From NCBI GenBank assembly GCA_020436125.1, contig JAGQYK010000014.1, positions 1 through 64,000 of the forward strand: a DNA stretch of 64,000 nt, read 5' to 3'. Both the position numbers and the translations under genes were made by a program. The notes below the pieces were generated by a model. It searched no databases. It was given only the letters and a program-made list of their open reading frames with translations, and was not told the DNA's origin. The stretch is from Cyclobacteriaceae bacterium. Its GTDB lineage: Bacteria > Bacteroidota > Bacteroidia > Cytophagales > Cyclobacteriaceae. Of this stretch, positions 36,034 to 45,022 are shown piece by piece (position 1 is the stretch's first letter; each line of letters starts with the position of its first letter).

Positions 36034-38268
36034 ATGAAACACATCTTATCCCTTGTTTTCATTTTTGTCATTTCATTAAGTGCTTTTGCACAAAAAACCA
36101 TTCAGGGTTTTACTGAAGAATCGGCCAAAGCAGAAATTGCACTGGAAGAAAAATTTGACAGCTACTTAAAGGCTTCCAACCTGGATCAGTGGATGAAGAA
36201 ACTTACAGCAAGACCACATCATCTCGGATCAAAAATGGGTAAGGAATATGCAGAATGGATGAGAGATCAATTCAGAAGCTGGGGATATGACGCAGAAGTA
36301 GAAACCTACAAAGTATTGTTTCCAACACCTAAAGTGAGGGTATTGGAAATGGTAGCGCCCTCCAAATACACGGCCAAATTAGTTGAGCCTGCGCTAAAAG
36401 AGGATGCTACAAGTGGACAAGCAAAAGAACAACTCCCCACCTACCATGGATTTTCTGCTGATGGGGATGTTACTGGTGAATTGGTTTTTGTGGGATATGG
36501 AGTACCCAGCGACTATGAAGAATTGGATAAACTAGGTATTGATGTAAAAGGTAAAATCGTAATCGCCAAATATGGCGGCTCATGGAGAGGTATCAAACCA
36601 AAAGTAGCTCAGGAAAAAGGAGCCATTGGCTGCATCATTTATTCCGATCCGGAAGACGATGGGTACTATCAGGGAGATGTTTACCCTAAAGGCCCATACA
36701 GACCAGCATTAGGGGCACAACGTGGCTCCGTGTTAGATCTTCCTGTAAGACCTGGCGATCCACTCACTCCAAACATTGGAGCTACTGAAGAAGCTAAAAG
36801 AATTGAAAGGGCGCAAGCCGATAACTTAATCAAGATACCCGTTATACCAATAGGATATGAAGATGCAACTCCATTACTAAAAGCATTAGGTGGTCCATTA
36901 GCTCCTGAATATATGCGAGGAGCTTTACCCCTCACCTACCATGTAGGTCCCGGTCCCGTTAAGGTTCACCTTAATTTACAGTTTGACTGGAAGTTGGTGG
37001 ATTGCCATAACGTAATTGCTAAAATGAAAGGTTCAGAATTACCTGATGAATGGGTAATGCGAGGCAATCACCACGATGCTTGGGTAAACGGTGCTGCTGA
37101 CCCTATTAGCGGAATGGTTGCCTTGATGGAAGAAGCCAGAGCTGTTGCTGAATTGACCAAAACAGGATGGAAACCAAAACGTACTATCATCTATGCAGGA
37201 TGGGACGGTGAAGAACCTGGATTGATTGGTTCTACTGAATGGGCTGAACATCATGCCAAAGAGCTTCAACAAAAATTAGTTGCCTACATCAACTCTGATG
37301 GAAACGGAAGAGGTTTTCTCTATGCTCAGGGATCTCACACATTACAACAAATGGTAAGCGATGTAGCTAGGGACGTAACAGATCCTCAAACAGGAGTTAG
37401 TGTCTTGGAAAGGAGAAAATCAGCAATGGCTGCCTATACCTCCTCTGCGAAAGCGAAGAAAGAAATTATCAACTCTTCTTCCATGACCATTGACGCTTTA
37501 GGTTCTGGTTCTGACTATAGTCCGTTCATTCAACATTTAGGAATACCCGCTTTGAATATCGGGTTTGGTGGCGAAGATGGAGGCGGTGAGTACCACTCCA
37601 TTTATGACTCCTATGATATGTACAAAAGGTTTAAAGATGGAACGTTTGAATATGGTGTAACGCTGGCTAAAACAGCTGGACGTACTACACTGCGGCTTGC
37701 GAACTCCAACATCCTTCCGTTCGACTTCAAAGGATTTTACAATACAGTCAATGGTTATGTTAAGGAAGTAACAACATTGACTGACAACATGCGCGAATCT
37801 ACCGAAGTAGAAAACCAGATGATCCGTGAAAATCGTTACAAGTTGGCCAGTGACCCTAAAGACACTTTTATCCAGCCGAAAGCAAACGAACCTGTTCCCT
37901 ACTTAAACTTTAGCAACCTATTGAATGCAATGGCCAGCCTTGAAAAAAGCGCCAATACTTACGCTGAATTGGTAAAAATGAATCCTAATCCAAATACTAA
38001 TCTGGCCAGGCTGAATAAACTGCTATACACTGCGGAACAAAAACTGACTATTGCTGATGGCCTTCCACGCAGACCTTGGTTTCAACATAGCATCTATGCA
38101 CCTGGCTATTATACTGGATACGGTGTAAAGACTTTGCCCGGAGTAAGAGAGGCCATTGAACAAAGAAATTGGAAAGAGGCACAAGAGCAAATAGAAATAC
38201 TCGCAAGTAACCTGACGAAGTATTCTTCACAAATTGACGAAGCTGCCTCTATTCTGAAAATGAGATAA
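36034..38268 (+). CDS. Secreted M28 family metallopeptidase (glutamate carboxypeptidase II-like)
   Basis: 744 residues from the ATG at 36034 (the frame is open to a TTG at 36004). Signal peptide KHILSLVFIFVISLSAFAQ. Layout: peptidase part 1, PA-like insert (GKIVIAKYGGSWRGIKPKVAQEKGAIGCIIYSDP, DGYYQGDVYPKGPYRP), then the zinc site GNHHDAWVNGAADPISGMVALMEEAR, GWDGEEPGLIGSTEW and GSGSDYSPFIQH, and a C-terminal transferrin-receptor-like dimerisation domain. It probably removes glutamate or other residues from peptides outside the cell membrane. A secreted amidohydrolase gene follows 45 bp downstream. Confidence 0.92.
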   Translation: MKHILSLVFIFVISLSAFAQKTIQGFTEESAKAEIALEEKFDSYLKASNLDQWMKKLTARPHHLGSKMGKEYAEWMRDQFRSWGYDAEVETYKVLFPTPKVRVLEMVAPSKYTAKLVEPALKEDATSGQAKEQLPTYHGFSADGDVTGELVFVGYGVPSDYEELDKLGIDVKGKIVIAKYGGSWRGIKPKVAQEKGAIGCIIYSDPEDDGYYQGDVYPKGPYRPALGAQRGSVLDLPVRPGDPLTPNIGATEEAKRIERAQADNLIKIPVIPIGYEDATPLLKALGGPLAPEYMRGALPLTYHVGPGPVKVHLNLQFDWKLVDCHNVIAKMKGSELPDEWVMRGNHHDAWVNGAADPISGMVALMEEARAVAELTKTGWKPKRTIIYAGWDGEEPGLIGSTEWAEHHAKELQQKLVAYINSDGNGRGFLYAQGSHTLQQMVSDVARDVTDPQTGVSVLERRKSAMAAYTSSAKAKKEIINSSSMTIDALGSGSDYSPFIQHLGIPALNIGFGGEDGGGEYHSIYDSYDMYKRFKDGTFEYGVTLAKTAGRTTLRLANSNILPFDFKGFYNTVNGYVKEVTTLTDNMRESTEVENQMIRENRYKLASDPKDTFIQPKANEPVPYLNFSNLLNAMASLEKSANTYAELVKMNPNPNTNLARLNKLLYTAEQKLTIADGLPRRPWFQHSIYAPGYYTGYGVKTLPGVREAIEQRNWKEAQEQIEILASNLTKYSSQIDEAASILKMR

Positions 38269-38313
38269 GCCATATTTATGTATCAAAATTCATTACACAA
38301 CAACAAAGCACTA

Positions 38314-39528
38314 ATGAGACTTACGACCATCCTACTCCTTTTGATTACTTCATTCGCATACGCACAACAGAACGACTATGCACTTACCAATGCCAATTTG
38401 ATTAATGGATTTGAAAATAAAGTATATCCCAATGCCATCGTTTTTGTCAAAAACGGAAAAATTGAAAAAATTGGAAAGAAAGGCGATGCTATTGCCAGTA
38501 ACTATACTGTAGTGGACTGTGAAGGCAATTACCTAATGCCCGGTATGATTGATGCCCATACGCATATTGATAACCTTGCTTCAGCCAAAAGAGCGTTGAA
38601 ATCAGGAGTTACCACGGTGAGGAGTGCCAGTGTCTCTGCTTATCAGGATATAGCCATTCGCGAGTTGGTGAAATCAGGTCGCTTACCTGGGCCAGATATG
38701 ATGGCTTCGGGAGTTTTCGTGACGCCACAGTTGGGACAATCCCTACTATCAGACACGCGATTGGGAGAATTAATCGGAGGTGTAAACACCGATGAAGAAT
38801 TGAAGAAACTGGTCAATGTAAACATTGATCGTGGTGTTAACTTTATAAAAACAAGAGGTACAGAACGCGCTGGATTACCCGACACTGATCCAAGAGAACA
38901 AACATATACAGCCCATCAATTAAAAGTGGTGGTGGATGAAGCAGCCAAAAGAGATATCCCTGTAATGATCCACGCCCATGGCGATGAAGGTGCTTATGCA
39001 GCTGTGTCTGCCGGAGCAAGAAGCATTGAGCATGGTACTTATCTAAGTGAAAAAACCTTAAAACTGATGAAGGAAAAGGGAACATTCTTAGTCCCAACCT
39101 ATATTACATTAGTAGATCTTACTAAACCAGGAGGTGATTATGATGATGCTGTCCTAGAAATGAGAGGAAATTTTATGTTGCCTGTGGCAGAAAAGATGTT
39201 TAAGAAAGCCCACGCTTTAGGAGTGAAGATTGCCACCGGTGCCGACAACGGTTACTCCGCCAACACTACAAGCAGTGTTGCCTTGGAAGTAGCCAACTTT
39301 GCCAGAATGGGTATGAGTAATTTTGAAGCCATCCAATCTGCCACAACAGTTGCCGCAGAATTGTTAAGGCTCGACAAGCAGACCGGAAGAATTCTCAACG
39401 GCTATGAAGCTGATATGATATTGGTTCCTAACAACCCATTGGAAGACATCAACGCATTACAGGATGCGTTATTAGTAATGAGCAATGGACAAATGGCAAT
39501 CAAAAGACTTCCTTTTGCAAAAAACTGA
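38314..39528 (+). CDS. Secreted amidohydrolase (prolidase/imidazolonepropionase-like)
   Basis: 404 residues from the ATG at 38314, which opens directly into the signal peptide MRLTTILLLLITSFAYAQQ. An ATG at 38278 would add 12 residues before the signal and is less likely. Metal ligands seen: MPGMIDAHTHIDN (HxH), HAHGDEG, SIEHGTYL and GADNGYSA. The substrate is unknown; secreted relatives cleave X-Pro dipeptides or similar amides. It lies beside the M28 peptidase on the same strand, so the pair may complete peptide degradation in the periplasm. Confidence 0.88.
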   Translation: MRLTTILLLLITSFAYAQQNDYALTNANLINGFENKVYPNAIVFVKNGKIEKIGKKGDAIASNYTVVDCEGNYLMPGMIDAHTHIDNLASAKRALKSGVTTVRSASVSAYQDIAIRELVKSGRLPGPDMMASGVFVTPQLGQSLLSDTRLGELIGGVNTDEELKKLVNVNIDRGVNFIKTRGTERAGLPDTDPREQTYTAHQLKVVVDEAAKRDIPVMIHAHGDEGAYAAVSAGARSIEHGTYLSEKTLKLMKEKGTFLVPTYITLVDLTKPGGDYDDAVLEMRGNFMLPVAEKMFKKAHALGVKIATGADNGYSANTTSSVALEVANFARMGMSNFEAIQSATTVAAELLRLDKQTGRILNGYEADMILVPNNPLEDINALQDALLVMSNGQMAIKRLPFAKN

Positions 39529-39561
39529 GTAGGCCCATATTAACCCTATAAAACATATTGC

Positions 39562-40059
39562 ATGAAGTATGCTATCCCGATTATCTTAGTTGGAGTGCTG
39601 ATTGCATGTGGCCAACAAAAAGAAGCAGTATTGTTTCCAACTGTCAATTGGGATAAAAGAAGCGTTGCTCCTACCACAACTGATAGCCTTATCACCGGTA
39701 GTACCTACTTATCCGTTTATTCTGAAATCTATCAGGTAACAGAAAATAGAACCTATCACCTTACAGTAACGGTGAGTATGCGGAACATTAGTTCAACAGA
39801 CACCGTGTATATCTTGAACACAAAGTACTACCATACGAAAGGAGATTTGATTCGCACCTATTTCGACAAGCCCATTTTCATCGCTCCACTCGAAACAGTG
39901 GAGATCGTAATTAATGAAGGAGACAAAGAAGGTGGAACTGGCGGTAACTTCGTTTTCGAATGGGCCACCCCTAAAACAGAACCCTATTTCGAAGCGGTAA
40001 TGATATCCACTACCGGGCAACAAGGCCTTTCTTTTACTACTCAGGGTATTAAAAGATAG
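39562..40059 (+). CDS. DUF3124 family lipoprotein
   Basis: 165 residues. Lipoprotein signal with Cys at residue 16 (GVLIACGQQK). The body, with YLSVYSEIYQVTENRTYHLTVTVSMRNISSTDTVYILNTKYY, fits the DUF3124 family of small beta-rich secreted proteins. Function unknown. It lies just before the arsenic operon but is not obviously part of it. Confidence 0.7.
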   Translation: MKYAIPIILVGVLIACGQQKEAVLFPTVNWDKRSVAPTTTDSLITGSTYLSVYSEIYQVTENRTYHLTVTVSMRNISSTDTVYILNTKYYHTKGDLIRTYFDKPIFIAPLETVEIVINEGDKEGGTGGNFVFEWATPKTEPYFEAVMISTTGQQGLSFTTQGIKR

Positions 40060-40094
40060 ATTATTAAAAATAATGCTGATCAAATGAAACTTAT

Positions 40095-40110
40095 ATCGTA
40101 ATTTTACGAT
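40095..40110. promoter_or_regulatory. ArsR operator 1 (before arsR)
   Basis: ATCGTAATTTTACGAT, an inverted repeat of 6-bp arms (ATCGTA / TACGAT), 10 bp before the arsR start. It repeats almost exactly before arsM. Position and form fit an autoregulatory ArsR site; this is inference from pattern. Confidence 0.8.
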
Positions 40111-40120
40111 TAAGAAATCA

Positions 40121-40447
40121 ATGGGAGCAACGAAGACACAGGAATTCACAAAAACACAAAATGAACTGGCTGCTATCGCCAAGGCATTGGGGCATCCTGC
40201 CCGGGTAGCCATACTGCAATTTCTTGCATCAAAACAATCATGCGTTTGCGGTGACATTGTTGATGAATTACCCCTATCGCAGTCGACAGTGTCTCAACAT
40301 TTGAAAGAACTCAAAAACCTGGGATTAATTAAGGGGAGTATCGATGGACCAAGTGTATGCTATTGCATAGACATGGAGGCCTGGAATCAGGCCAAGGCCA
40401 GAATTGTCGGACTATTTGATTCTTACAAAGACCCCTCCTGCTGCTAA
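40121..40447 (+). CDS. arsR: ArsR-family transcriptional repressor
   Basis: 108 residues, winged helix. Seen: [55 protein letters not shown]. The CVCGDIV stretch in the helix before the recognition helix gives the Cys pair that binds As(III) in E. coli ArsR (ELCVCDL). The C-terminus adds another Cys pair (DPSCC). It is preceded by operator 1 and followed by operator 2 and arsM. Confidence 0.95.
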   Translation: MGATKTQEFTKTQNELAAIAKALGHPARVAILQFLASKQSCVCGDIVDELPLSQSTVSQHLKELKNLGLIKGSIDGPSVCYCIDMEAWNQAKARIVGLFDSYKDPSCC

Positions 40448-40465
40448 AAAAATTTACTTAATCAC

Positions 40466-40481
40466 ATCGTAATATTACGAT
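40466..40481. promoter_or_regulatory. ArsR operator 2 (before arsM)
   Basis: ATCGTAATATTACGAT, the same inverted repeat as at 40095 with one base changed in the centre, so the palindrome is perfect. It lies 33 bp before the arsM start and suggests a second ArsR-controlled promoter inside the operon. Confidence 0.8.
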
Positions 40482-40513
40482 TTAAAAAATTAACTTTAAA
40501 CAACCCCAGTACC

Positions 40514-41356
40514 ATGAAAACAGACGAACAGTTAAAACAAATAGTAAAAGAGACCTACGGCAATATTGCCGGGCAAAGCAAAGAACACAATGAAACCAGT
40601 TGCTGTGGAGCTACAGGATGTGGAACAATTGATGAGGCTATCATGGCCGAGGATTATGAAAAATTATCAGGCTATGTAAAAGAGGCAGACTTAGGATTAG
40701 GTTGTGGTCTACCTACGGAGTACGCACAAATCAAAGAAGGTGATACCGTGGTTGACCTCGGGTCAGGAGCTGGCAACGATGCTTTCGTGGCACGTGCTGT
40801 TACGGGTGCAAGTGGTAAAGTGATTGGTGTTGACTTTACCGAAAAAATGATTGAAAAGGCCCGCACCAATGCTGAAAAACTAGGACTGAACAATGTGGAA
40901 TTCAGATTTGGAGACATTGAGAATATTCCCATTACAGCAGATGTGGCTGACGTGGTGGTAAGTAATTGTGTGATGAATTTGATTCCTAACAAACAGAGAG
41001 CATTTAAAGAAACATTCCGCATCTTGAAAAAAGGTGGTCATTTTAGTATTTCAGATATCGTTTTGGTAGGCAACCTTCCTAAAGCACTTCAAGATAGCGC
41101 AGAGATGTACGCAGGATGCGTATCAGGTGCCATCCAAAAGGATGACTATTTGAACATCATCAAAGAAGCCGGCTTCACCAATATTAAACTCCAAAAAGAA
41201 AAGAAGATTGCGCTTCCAAAAGAGATTCTCTCTGACTACTTGAACGAGGATGAATTGAAAAGCTATAACAATGACAATCTTGGTATCTATAGTATTACTG
41301 TCTACGCAGAAAAGCAAGCTCAGGAAGCTTGTTGCGGACCTGAATGCTGTAACTAA
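40514..41356 (+). CDS. arsM: Arsenite S-adenosylmethionine methyltransferase
   Basis: Methylates As(III) to volatile or soluble methylarsenicals. 280 residues. SAM motif VVDLGSGAGNDAFVAR; the three cysteines needed for arsenic binding are in LGLGCGLPTEYA, VVSNCVMNLIP and YAGCVSGAI, as in characterised ArsM proteins. Extra Cys pairs stand near the N-terminus (SCCGATGCG) and the C-terminus (CCGPECC). Its own operator lies upstream; arsN2 starts 8 bp after the stop. Confidence 0.95.
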   Translation: MKTDEQLKQIVKETYGNIAGQSKEHNETSCCGATGCGTIDEAIMAEDYEKLSGYVKEADLGLGCGLPTEYAQIKEGDTVVDLGSGAGNDAFVARAVTGASGKVIGVDFTEKMIEKARTNAEKLGLNNVEFRFGDIENIPITADVADVVVSNCVMNLIPNKQRAFKETFRILKKGGHFSISDIVLVGNLPKALQDSAEMYAGCVSGAIQKDDYLNIIKEAGFTNIKLQKEKKIALPKEILSDYLNEDELKSYNNDNLGIYSITVYAEKQAQEACCGPECCN

Positions 41357-41364
41357 AAACTAAA

Positions 41365-41814
41365 ATGAATATGATACCTGTTGATATCAATACACCTGAA
41401 TACTTTGAAGCTTTCACTGGACAGTTAAAGACGGCAGGACTTCCATACGAAGATCTTAACGCAGAGGAACAGGTACTCATCGGGTATTATGAAAACGACA
41501 ACCTGATTGGAACGGGAGGAATCGAAATCTATGGAAACTATGGTTTGATTCGTTCCGTTTCCATCACTGCTAACAACAGGGGAAAGAAGTTGGGTACCCA
41601 AATTGCCTATCATCTTATTGACAAGGCAAAAGAAAAAAAACTGACGGGCCTTTACCTTCTTACTGAAACAGCCAAGGACTTCTTTACAAAAATTGGATTT
41701 GAAACAATTCACAGGGACGCTGTAGCAAAGCCTGTTCAGGCGTCTTCTGAATTTTCACATGTATGCCCGGTAACAGCTACATGCATGTATCTTCATTTAC
41801 AGCAATCATGTTAA
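41365..41814 (+). CDS. arsN2: GNAT acetyltransferase of the ArsN2 type
   Basis: 149 residues. GNAT fold: GYYENDNLIGTGGIEIYGNYGLIRSVSI, then the acetyl-CoA loop NNRGKKLGTQIAYHLIDKA and LLTETAKDFFTKIGFE. The position between arsM and arsC and the C-terminal CPVTATCMYL support the arsN2 name. Related ArsN1 proteins acetylate arsinothricin; for ArsN2 the substrate is less certain. Its stop overlaps the arsC start by 7 bp, so translation is coupled. Confidence 0.85.
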   Translation: MNMIPVDINTPEYFEAFTGQLKTAGLPYEDLNAEEQVLIGYYENDNLIGTGGIEIYGNYGLIRSVSITANNRGKKLGTQIAYHLIDKAKEKKLTGLYLLTETAKDFFTKIGFETIHRDAVAKPVQASSEFSHVCPVTATCMYLHLQQSC

Positions 41815-42233
41815 CCATTCTTGTTCTTTGTACCGGAAACTCATGCCGCAGTCAAATGGCTGAAGGATACATAAGACACCTTAGCAATGGAAAAGTTAAG
41901 GTCTACAGTGCGGGTATTGAAACCCATGGCGTAAATCCCAAAGCCATCGAAGTGATGAAAGAAGATGGCGTTGATATATCCGGCCACACTTCCAATCACA
42001 TCGATGAGTACCAATCAATTGCATTTGACCTCATCCTAACGGTTTGCGACCACGCCAGGGAAAATTGCCCCTACTTCCCCTCCCATGCCAAAAGAATACA
42101 CCACAATTTCTCTGACCCGGCCAAAGCCACCGGAAATGAAAATGAAATTATGGATGCGTTCAGAGCTACACGGGATGAAATCAAAGTATTTACTACAAAC
42201 CTTCTCCATTCGCTAACACTTAACAAAGAGTAA
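41808..42233 (+). CDS. arsC: Arsenate reductase, low-molecular-weight phosphatase fold
   Basis: Reduces As(V) to As(III), the substrate for ArsM. 141 residues from the ATG at 41808; upstream in-frame residues overlap arsN2 and are not part of the fold. The P-loop is LCTGNSCRSQMAEG (CxGNSCRS), with further cysteines in LTVCDHARENCPYF as in thioredoxin-linked ArsC. The Asp of the C-terminal DP motif is present (NFSDPAKA). Last gene of the arsenic cluster. Confidence 0.95.
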   Translation: MLTILVLCTGNSCRSQMAEGYIRHLSNGKVKVYSAGIETHGVNPKAIEVMKEDGVDISGHTSNHIDEYQSIAFDLILTVCDHARENCPYFPSHAKRIHHNFSDPAKATGNENEIMDAFRATRDEIKVFTTNLLHSLTLNKE

Positions 42234-42278
42234 ATACTCATTTGTAAGTGTTCGGGTGGACAAATCGGTACGACTTGC

Positions 42279-42286
42279 TACATTTG
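42279..42286 (+). promoter_or_regulatory. Possible -7 element of the SerB-SerA gene
   Basis: TACATTTG, a full match to TAnnTTTG, 19 bp before the start codon. No strict TTTG stands 19 nt upstream. Confidence 0.45.
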
Positions 42287-42305
42287 CGACTTAGTTTTTA
42301 GCCGC

Positions 42306-44198
42306 ATGAAACCGACCAAGTATTTCGTAATTGATTTTGACAGTACGTTCACCAAAGTTGAAGCATTTGATGCCCTTGCCGATATCTCACTTAAAGATCA
42401 TCCGGAGAAAAAGGCCATCAAAAAGAAGATTGAAGACCTCACCAACCATGGAATGGACGGTTCTCTATCAGTAAGGGAATCCTTGAAGCAACGACTCGAA
42501 TTGCTCGCTCCTAACAAAAGTCATCTGGAGCAACTGGTAGTTGTACTTAAAGAATTGGTATCTGAATCATTCAAGCGAAATAGAGCCTTCTTCGAAGAGA
42601 ACAATGGACATATCTATATCATCTCTAATGGGTTTCATGCCTTCATCGATCCCATCGTAACAGAATATGGTGTAAAGAGAGAAAATATTTTCGCTAATCA
42701 ATTTCACTTTAATGATAAAGGTGAAGTGATTGGATTCGATGAAGAAAACCCGCTTTCTTCTAACAATGGAAAAGTAGAGCAATTGAAACGATTGAATTTA
42801 CCTGGAGACGTGTACGTGATTGGAGATGGGTATACTGATTATGAAATAAAACACTCTGGACTCGCTAATAAATTTTTTGCTTTTACAGAAAATGTTGAAC
42901 GGGATAGTATCCTGAAAAAAGCAGACCACATTACCCCCAGCCTGGATGAATTTCTCTATCTCACTAACTTAAATACCGCCATCTCCTATCCTAAAAACCG
43001 AATCAATGTATTGCTACTTGAAAGCGTACATCCTGTAGCGGTTAAATTAATGAAAGAGGAAGGATTCAATGTAGAGGTATATCCTGCGGGACTTACAGAA
43101 GAAGAACTGTGTGAAAAAATAGTCAACGTTTCCATATTAGGTATTCGTTCAAAAACACAGGTTACCGCCAAAGTGCTCGAGCATGCCAACAGGTTAATGG
43201 CCATTGGTGCTTTTTGTATAGGTACTAATCAAATTGATCTTGCTGCTGCTGCAAAAAAAGGAATTGCTGTTTTCAACGCTCCATTCAGTAATACACGCTC
43301 AGTAGTAGAGTTGGCTATAGCAGAGATCATCATGCTCATGCGCAACCTTCCAGATAAGTTTGCTACAATGCATGAAGGCCATTGGAATAAGTCGGCCAAC
43401 AACAGTTTCGAAATCAGAGGTAAAAATCTGGGGATTGTAGGATATGGAAGTATTGGGTCTCAGCTTTCTGTTTTAGCAGAAAGTTTGGGTATGAAAGTAT
43501 ACTATTTCGATACAGAGGAAAAGCTGGCACTTGGAAACGCAATCAAGTGCAAAAGTTTAAATGAGTTGTTACAGATAGCTGATGTAGTCTCCTTGCACGT
43601 AGACGGACGACCTTCCAACCATTACATGATTGGAGCACAAGAACTGGATCAGATGAAAGAAGGTGCTATCCTGCTTAACCTGAGTCGTGGGCATGTAGTT
43701 GATGTAAGTGCGCTGAAAGACAGAATCTTGAGTGGCCACATAAGAGGCTGTGGTATCGATGTGTTTGAGCAGGAGCCTATCAGTAACAATGAAGAGTTTG
43801 TATCTGAGCTTCGGGGGCTTCCTAATGTTATTCTTACGCCACATATTGGAGGAAGTACATTGGAAGCTCAGGAAAACATTGCGCATTTTGTTCCTAATAA
43901 ATTGACAGACTATATCAACACAGGAAGCACTAGTCAGAGTGTAAATTTCCCCAATCTGGTATTGCCCATTCTGGAAAATGCGCATCGTCTCATTCACATT
44001 CATAACAACGTGCCGGGTGTCCTGGCTAAGATCAATTCTGCATTGGCCAATAATGGAATCAATATAGCAGGGCAGTATTTGAAAACGACAGAGCACATCG
44101 GATACGTGATTACTGATATCAACAAAGGCTATGATAAGGAATTGATCAAAGAAATGAGGTCAATAGAGCATACCATCAAGTTTCGAGTACTATATTAG
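42306..44198 (+). CDS. serA: Phosphoserine phosphatase-phosphoglycerate dehydrogenase fusion
   Basis: 630 residues with two enzymes. Residues 1 to ~215: HAD-type SerB-like phosphatase with D10-F-D12-S-T, IISNGF (motif II) and VIGDGYTDYEI near residue 172 (motif IV). Residues ~225-530: D-3-phosphoglycerate dehydrogenase with GIVGYGSIGSQL (from about 375), NLSRGHVVDV, GIDVFEQEP and TPHIGGST, the Arg-Glu-His catalytic set. Residues ~555-630: an ACT domain (HNNVPGVLAKINSALANNGINIAGQYL) for feedback by serine. It thus covers steps 1 and 3 of serine synthesis; step 2 is SerC at 45354. The same gene contains no frameshift that could be a false fusion. Confidence 0.93.
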   Translation: MKPTKYFVIDFDSTFTKVEAFDALADISLKDHPEKKAIKKKIEDLTNHGMDGSLSVRESLKQRLELLAPNKSHLEQLVVVLKELVSESFKRNRAFFEENNGHIYIISNGFHAFIDPIVTEYGVKRENIFANQFHFNDKGEVIGFDEENPLSSNNGKVEQLKRLNLPGDVYVIGDGYTDYEIKHSGLANKFFAFTENVERDSILKKADHITPSLDEFLYLTNLNTAISYPKNRINVLLLESVHPVAVKLMKEEGFNVEVYPAGLTEEELCEKIVNVSILGIRSKTQVTAKVLEHANRLMAIGAFCIGTNQIDLAAAAKKGIAVFNAPFSNTRSVVELAIAEIIMLMRNLPDKFATMHEGHWNKSANNSFEIRGKNLGIVGYGSIGSQLSVLAESLGMKVYYFDTEEKLALGNAIKCKSLNELLQIADVVSLHVDGRPSNHYMIGAQELDQMKEGAILLNLSRGHVVDVSALKDRILSGHIRGCGIDVFEQEPISNNEEFVSELRGLPNVILTPHIGGSTLEAQENIAHFVPNKLTDYINTGSTSQSVNFPNLVLPILENAHRLIHIHNNVPGVLAKINSALANNGINIAGQYLKTTEHIGYVITDINKGYDKELIKEMRSIEHTIKFRVLY

Positions 44199-44203
44199 TA
44201 CTT

Positions 44204-45022
44204 ATGCAGGCTGACAATTACAGTAAACTCAAAAAGAAAGTCTACAATATTATTTTCGAGGCGGAGACGCCTATGGGCAAAGCCTTTGACATCGGCCTTA
44301 TCATTTGCATTCTATTGAGCATAGTTGTCATTATGCTCGAAAGTGTGGATTCTATCAAATTAAGCATTGGTGAACTACTACTTGTTTTCGAATGGATATT
44401 CACGGTCATTTTTACAATGGAATACGTTTTACGTGTCTGGACTGTCAAAAAGAAAAAACAGTACATCTATAGCTTTTATGGCATCATCGATCTTCTATCT
44501 ATTTTACCTACCTACTTAAGTCTGGTGATGTCTGGCGCCCACGTGCTACTTATTCTTAGAAGTGTAAGACTTATACGCGTATTCCGTGTATTGAAGCTTG
44601 CCCGTTTTGTGGGCGAAGGTCAGGTGCTTATGAGTGCTCTAAAAGCAAGTCGCCATAAAATAACTGTCTTTCTCCTCATCGTTGTTACCTCAGTCATATT
44701 GGCCGGAAGTTTAATGTACATGATTGAAGGAAAAGAAAATGGGTTCAGTAATATTCCTACTAGTATCTATTGGGCCATTGTTACGCTTACCACAGTCGGT
44801 TATGGAGACATCTCCCCAAGCACTCCGTTGGGTCAGTTCGTTGCCTCTATTATCATGATCCTGGGCTATGGTATTATAGCCATACCCACAGGTATAGTGA
44901 CTGCAGAAATGGCTTATCAAAAAAATAAGGTGGTAACGACAGAAGTGTGCCCACATTGCCTGCAAGAGGGCCATGACAAAGATGCCGTGCACTGCAAATA
45001 CTGTGGAGGAAAGCTGAATTAA
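44204..45022 (+). CDS. Voltage-gated-type ion channel with C-terminal zinc ribbon
   Basis: 272 residues. Six-helix ion transport domain: S1 (FDIGLIICILLSIVVIMLE), S2, S3, an S4-like helix with spaced arginines (LRSVRLIRVFRVLKLARF), S5, pore with selectivity filter TTVGYGD at about residues 195-201 (potassium type), and S6. After the S6 end come CPHC (from residue 249) and CKYC (from residue 264), a probable zinc ribbon. It starts 5 bp after the fusion gene, so it may be co-transcribed with it. Confidence 0.92.
   Translation: MQADNYSKLKKKVYNIIFEAETPMGKAFDIGLIICILLSIVVIMLESVDSIKLSIGELLLVFEWIFTVIFTMEYVLRVWTVKKKKQYIYSFYGIIDLLSILPTYLSLVMSGAHVLLILRSVRLIRVFRVLKLARFVGEGQVLMSALKASRHKITVFLLIVVTSVILAGSLMYMIEGKENGFSNIPTSIYWAIVTLTTVGYGDISPSTPLGQFVASIIMILGYGIIAIPTGIVTAEMAYQKNKVVTTEVCPHCLQEGHDKDAVHCKYCGGKLN

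Noticed and set aside
41763..41807. Upstream start for arsC
   Set aside because: It would add 15 residues overlapping arsN2 before a P-loop that normally stands within the first 10-15 residues.
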